A stretch of 5,660 nucleotides of DNA, from NCBI GenBank assembly GCA_937927335.1, contig CALBDU010000081.1, positions 1 through 5,660 on the forward strand, read 5' to 3'. The position numbers were made by a program, and so were the translations under genes. The notes under the pieces are model-generated. The model worked only from the letters and a program-made list of their open reading frames with translations. It was not told the DNA's origin and did no database searches. Shown here in pieces: positions 5,521 through 5,660 of this stretch (its first letter is position 1; every line of letters begins with the position of its first letter). This DNA comes from an uncultured Clostridium sp. GTDB lineage: Bacteria; Bacillota; Clostridia; Clostridiales; Clostridiaceae.

Positions 5521-5660
5521 AATTATTGTCAAAAGATTACTTGCCCCAAACATTTATTTAATGGATGTGGAGGCAGAGAGGGTGGCAAAGGCTTGCCACC
5601 CTGGTCAGTTTGTCATTGTGAAAATGGACGAAAAAGGTGAGAGGGTACCGCTTACTATAT
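5513..5660 (+). CDS. nfnA: NfnA-type FAD/NAD-binding subunit (ferredoxin-NADP+ reductase alpha, SudB-like), N-terminal part
   Basis: The first 49 codons are present and the gene continues past the window edge. The sequence opens MYKIIVKRLLAPNIYLMDVE and contains HPGQFVIVKMDEKGERVPLT (residues 29-48). The PGQFV...GER(I/V)PLT pattern is the FAD-binding start of the dihydroorotate dehydrogenase electron-transfer/NfnA/SudB family. NfnA holds FAD and a [2Fe-2S] cluster and, with NfnB, couples NADH and reduced ferredoxin to NADPH formation in many clostridia. The ATG lies inside the last codons of the alcohol dehydrogenase (8-base overlap), so translation is probably coupled. No separate Shine-Dalgarno is obvious beyond GGAGCTG at 5502-5508. 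The [2Fe-2S] cysteines would be beyond the window. A PyrK or SudB assignment is possible; the neighbouring adh and nfnB sequences favour NfnA. Confidence 0.82.
   Translation, partial: MYKIIVKRLLAPNIYLMDVEAERVAKACHPGQFVIVKMDEKGERVPLTI

Noticed and set aside
1..5660. CRISPR array, tRNA/rRNA genes, riboswitch, insertion sequence
   Set aside because: I saw no regularly spaced repeats, no cloverleaf or rRNA-like segments, no recognisable aptamer, and no transposase or bounded inverted repeats with target duplication.

Overview
The window looks like a low-G+C anaerobic Firmicute, most likely a Clostridium-type fermenter. The codons are AT-rich and A-ending, the Shine-Dalgarno sequences are strong (AGGAGG, AAGGAG), and the gene set is typical of solventogenic or ethanol-using clostridia: an NADPH-type iron alcohol dehydrogenase, NfnAB/GltA-type flavoprotein subunits, and an AcoR-type sigma-54 activator. 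No species can be named from the sequence alone.

Left edge (1-634): the last 26 codons of an NfnB/GltA-type subunit are followed by a 32-codon ORF of unknown nature and a decayed second NfnB/GltA fragment. That fragment lacks both ends, has an internal deletion and probably a frameshift. Next (about 664-2655) is a large sigma-54 enhancer-binding protein with GAF, PAS, AAA+ and Fis-type HTH domains. It has no in-frame ATG near its N-terminus, and a good vegetative promoter overlaps the most upstream possible start. A 47-codon unknown gene (2747-2890) follows, and a perfect 27-bp palindrome separates it from the convergent HxlR-family regulator (2927-3268, minus strand). The HxlR gene is divergent from a single-domain LUD protein (3412-4059). 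Their shared intergenic region carries a dyad and a repeated GTACTATAT motif that look like HxlR operators. The LUD gene ends in a clear intrinsic terminator.

Right part (4111-5660): the 285-bp gap before the alcohol dehydrogenase contains two similar 15-bp dyads 33 bp apart, about 96 and 129 bp upstream of the predicted start site, and a sigma-54 -24/-12 element with correct GG-N10-GC spacing. The gap is followed by a full-length NADPH-type iron alcohol dehydrogenase. Its stop region overlaps the start of nfnA (NfnA/ferredoxin-NADP+ reductase alpha type), which runs off the window.

Working model (inference): the enhancer-binding protein senses a small molecule through its GAF/PAS domains, binds the twin upstream sites and switches on adh-nfnA(-nfnB) through sigma-54. 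The dehydrogenase would use NADP(H) and the Nfn complex would balance NADPH with NADH and reduced ferredoxin, giving a redox-coupled alcohol/aldehyde module. The NfnB end and NfnB remnant on the left suggest that a related module lies just upstream and that the locus has been duplicated and partly lost. The HxlR-LUD pair sits between the activator and its likely target and appears to be separately controlled.
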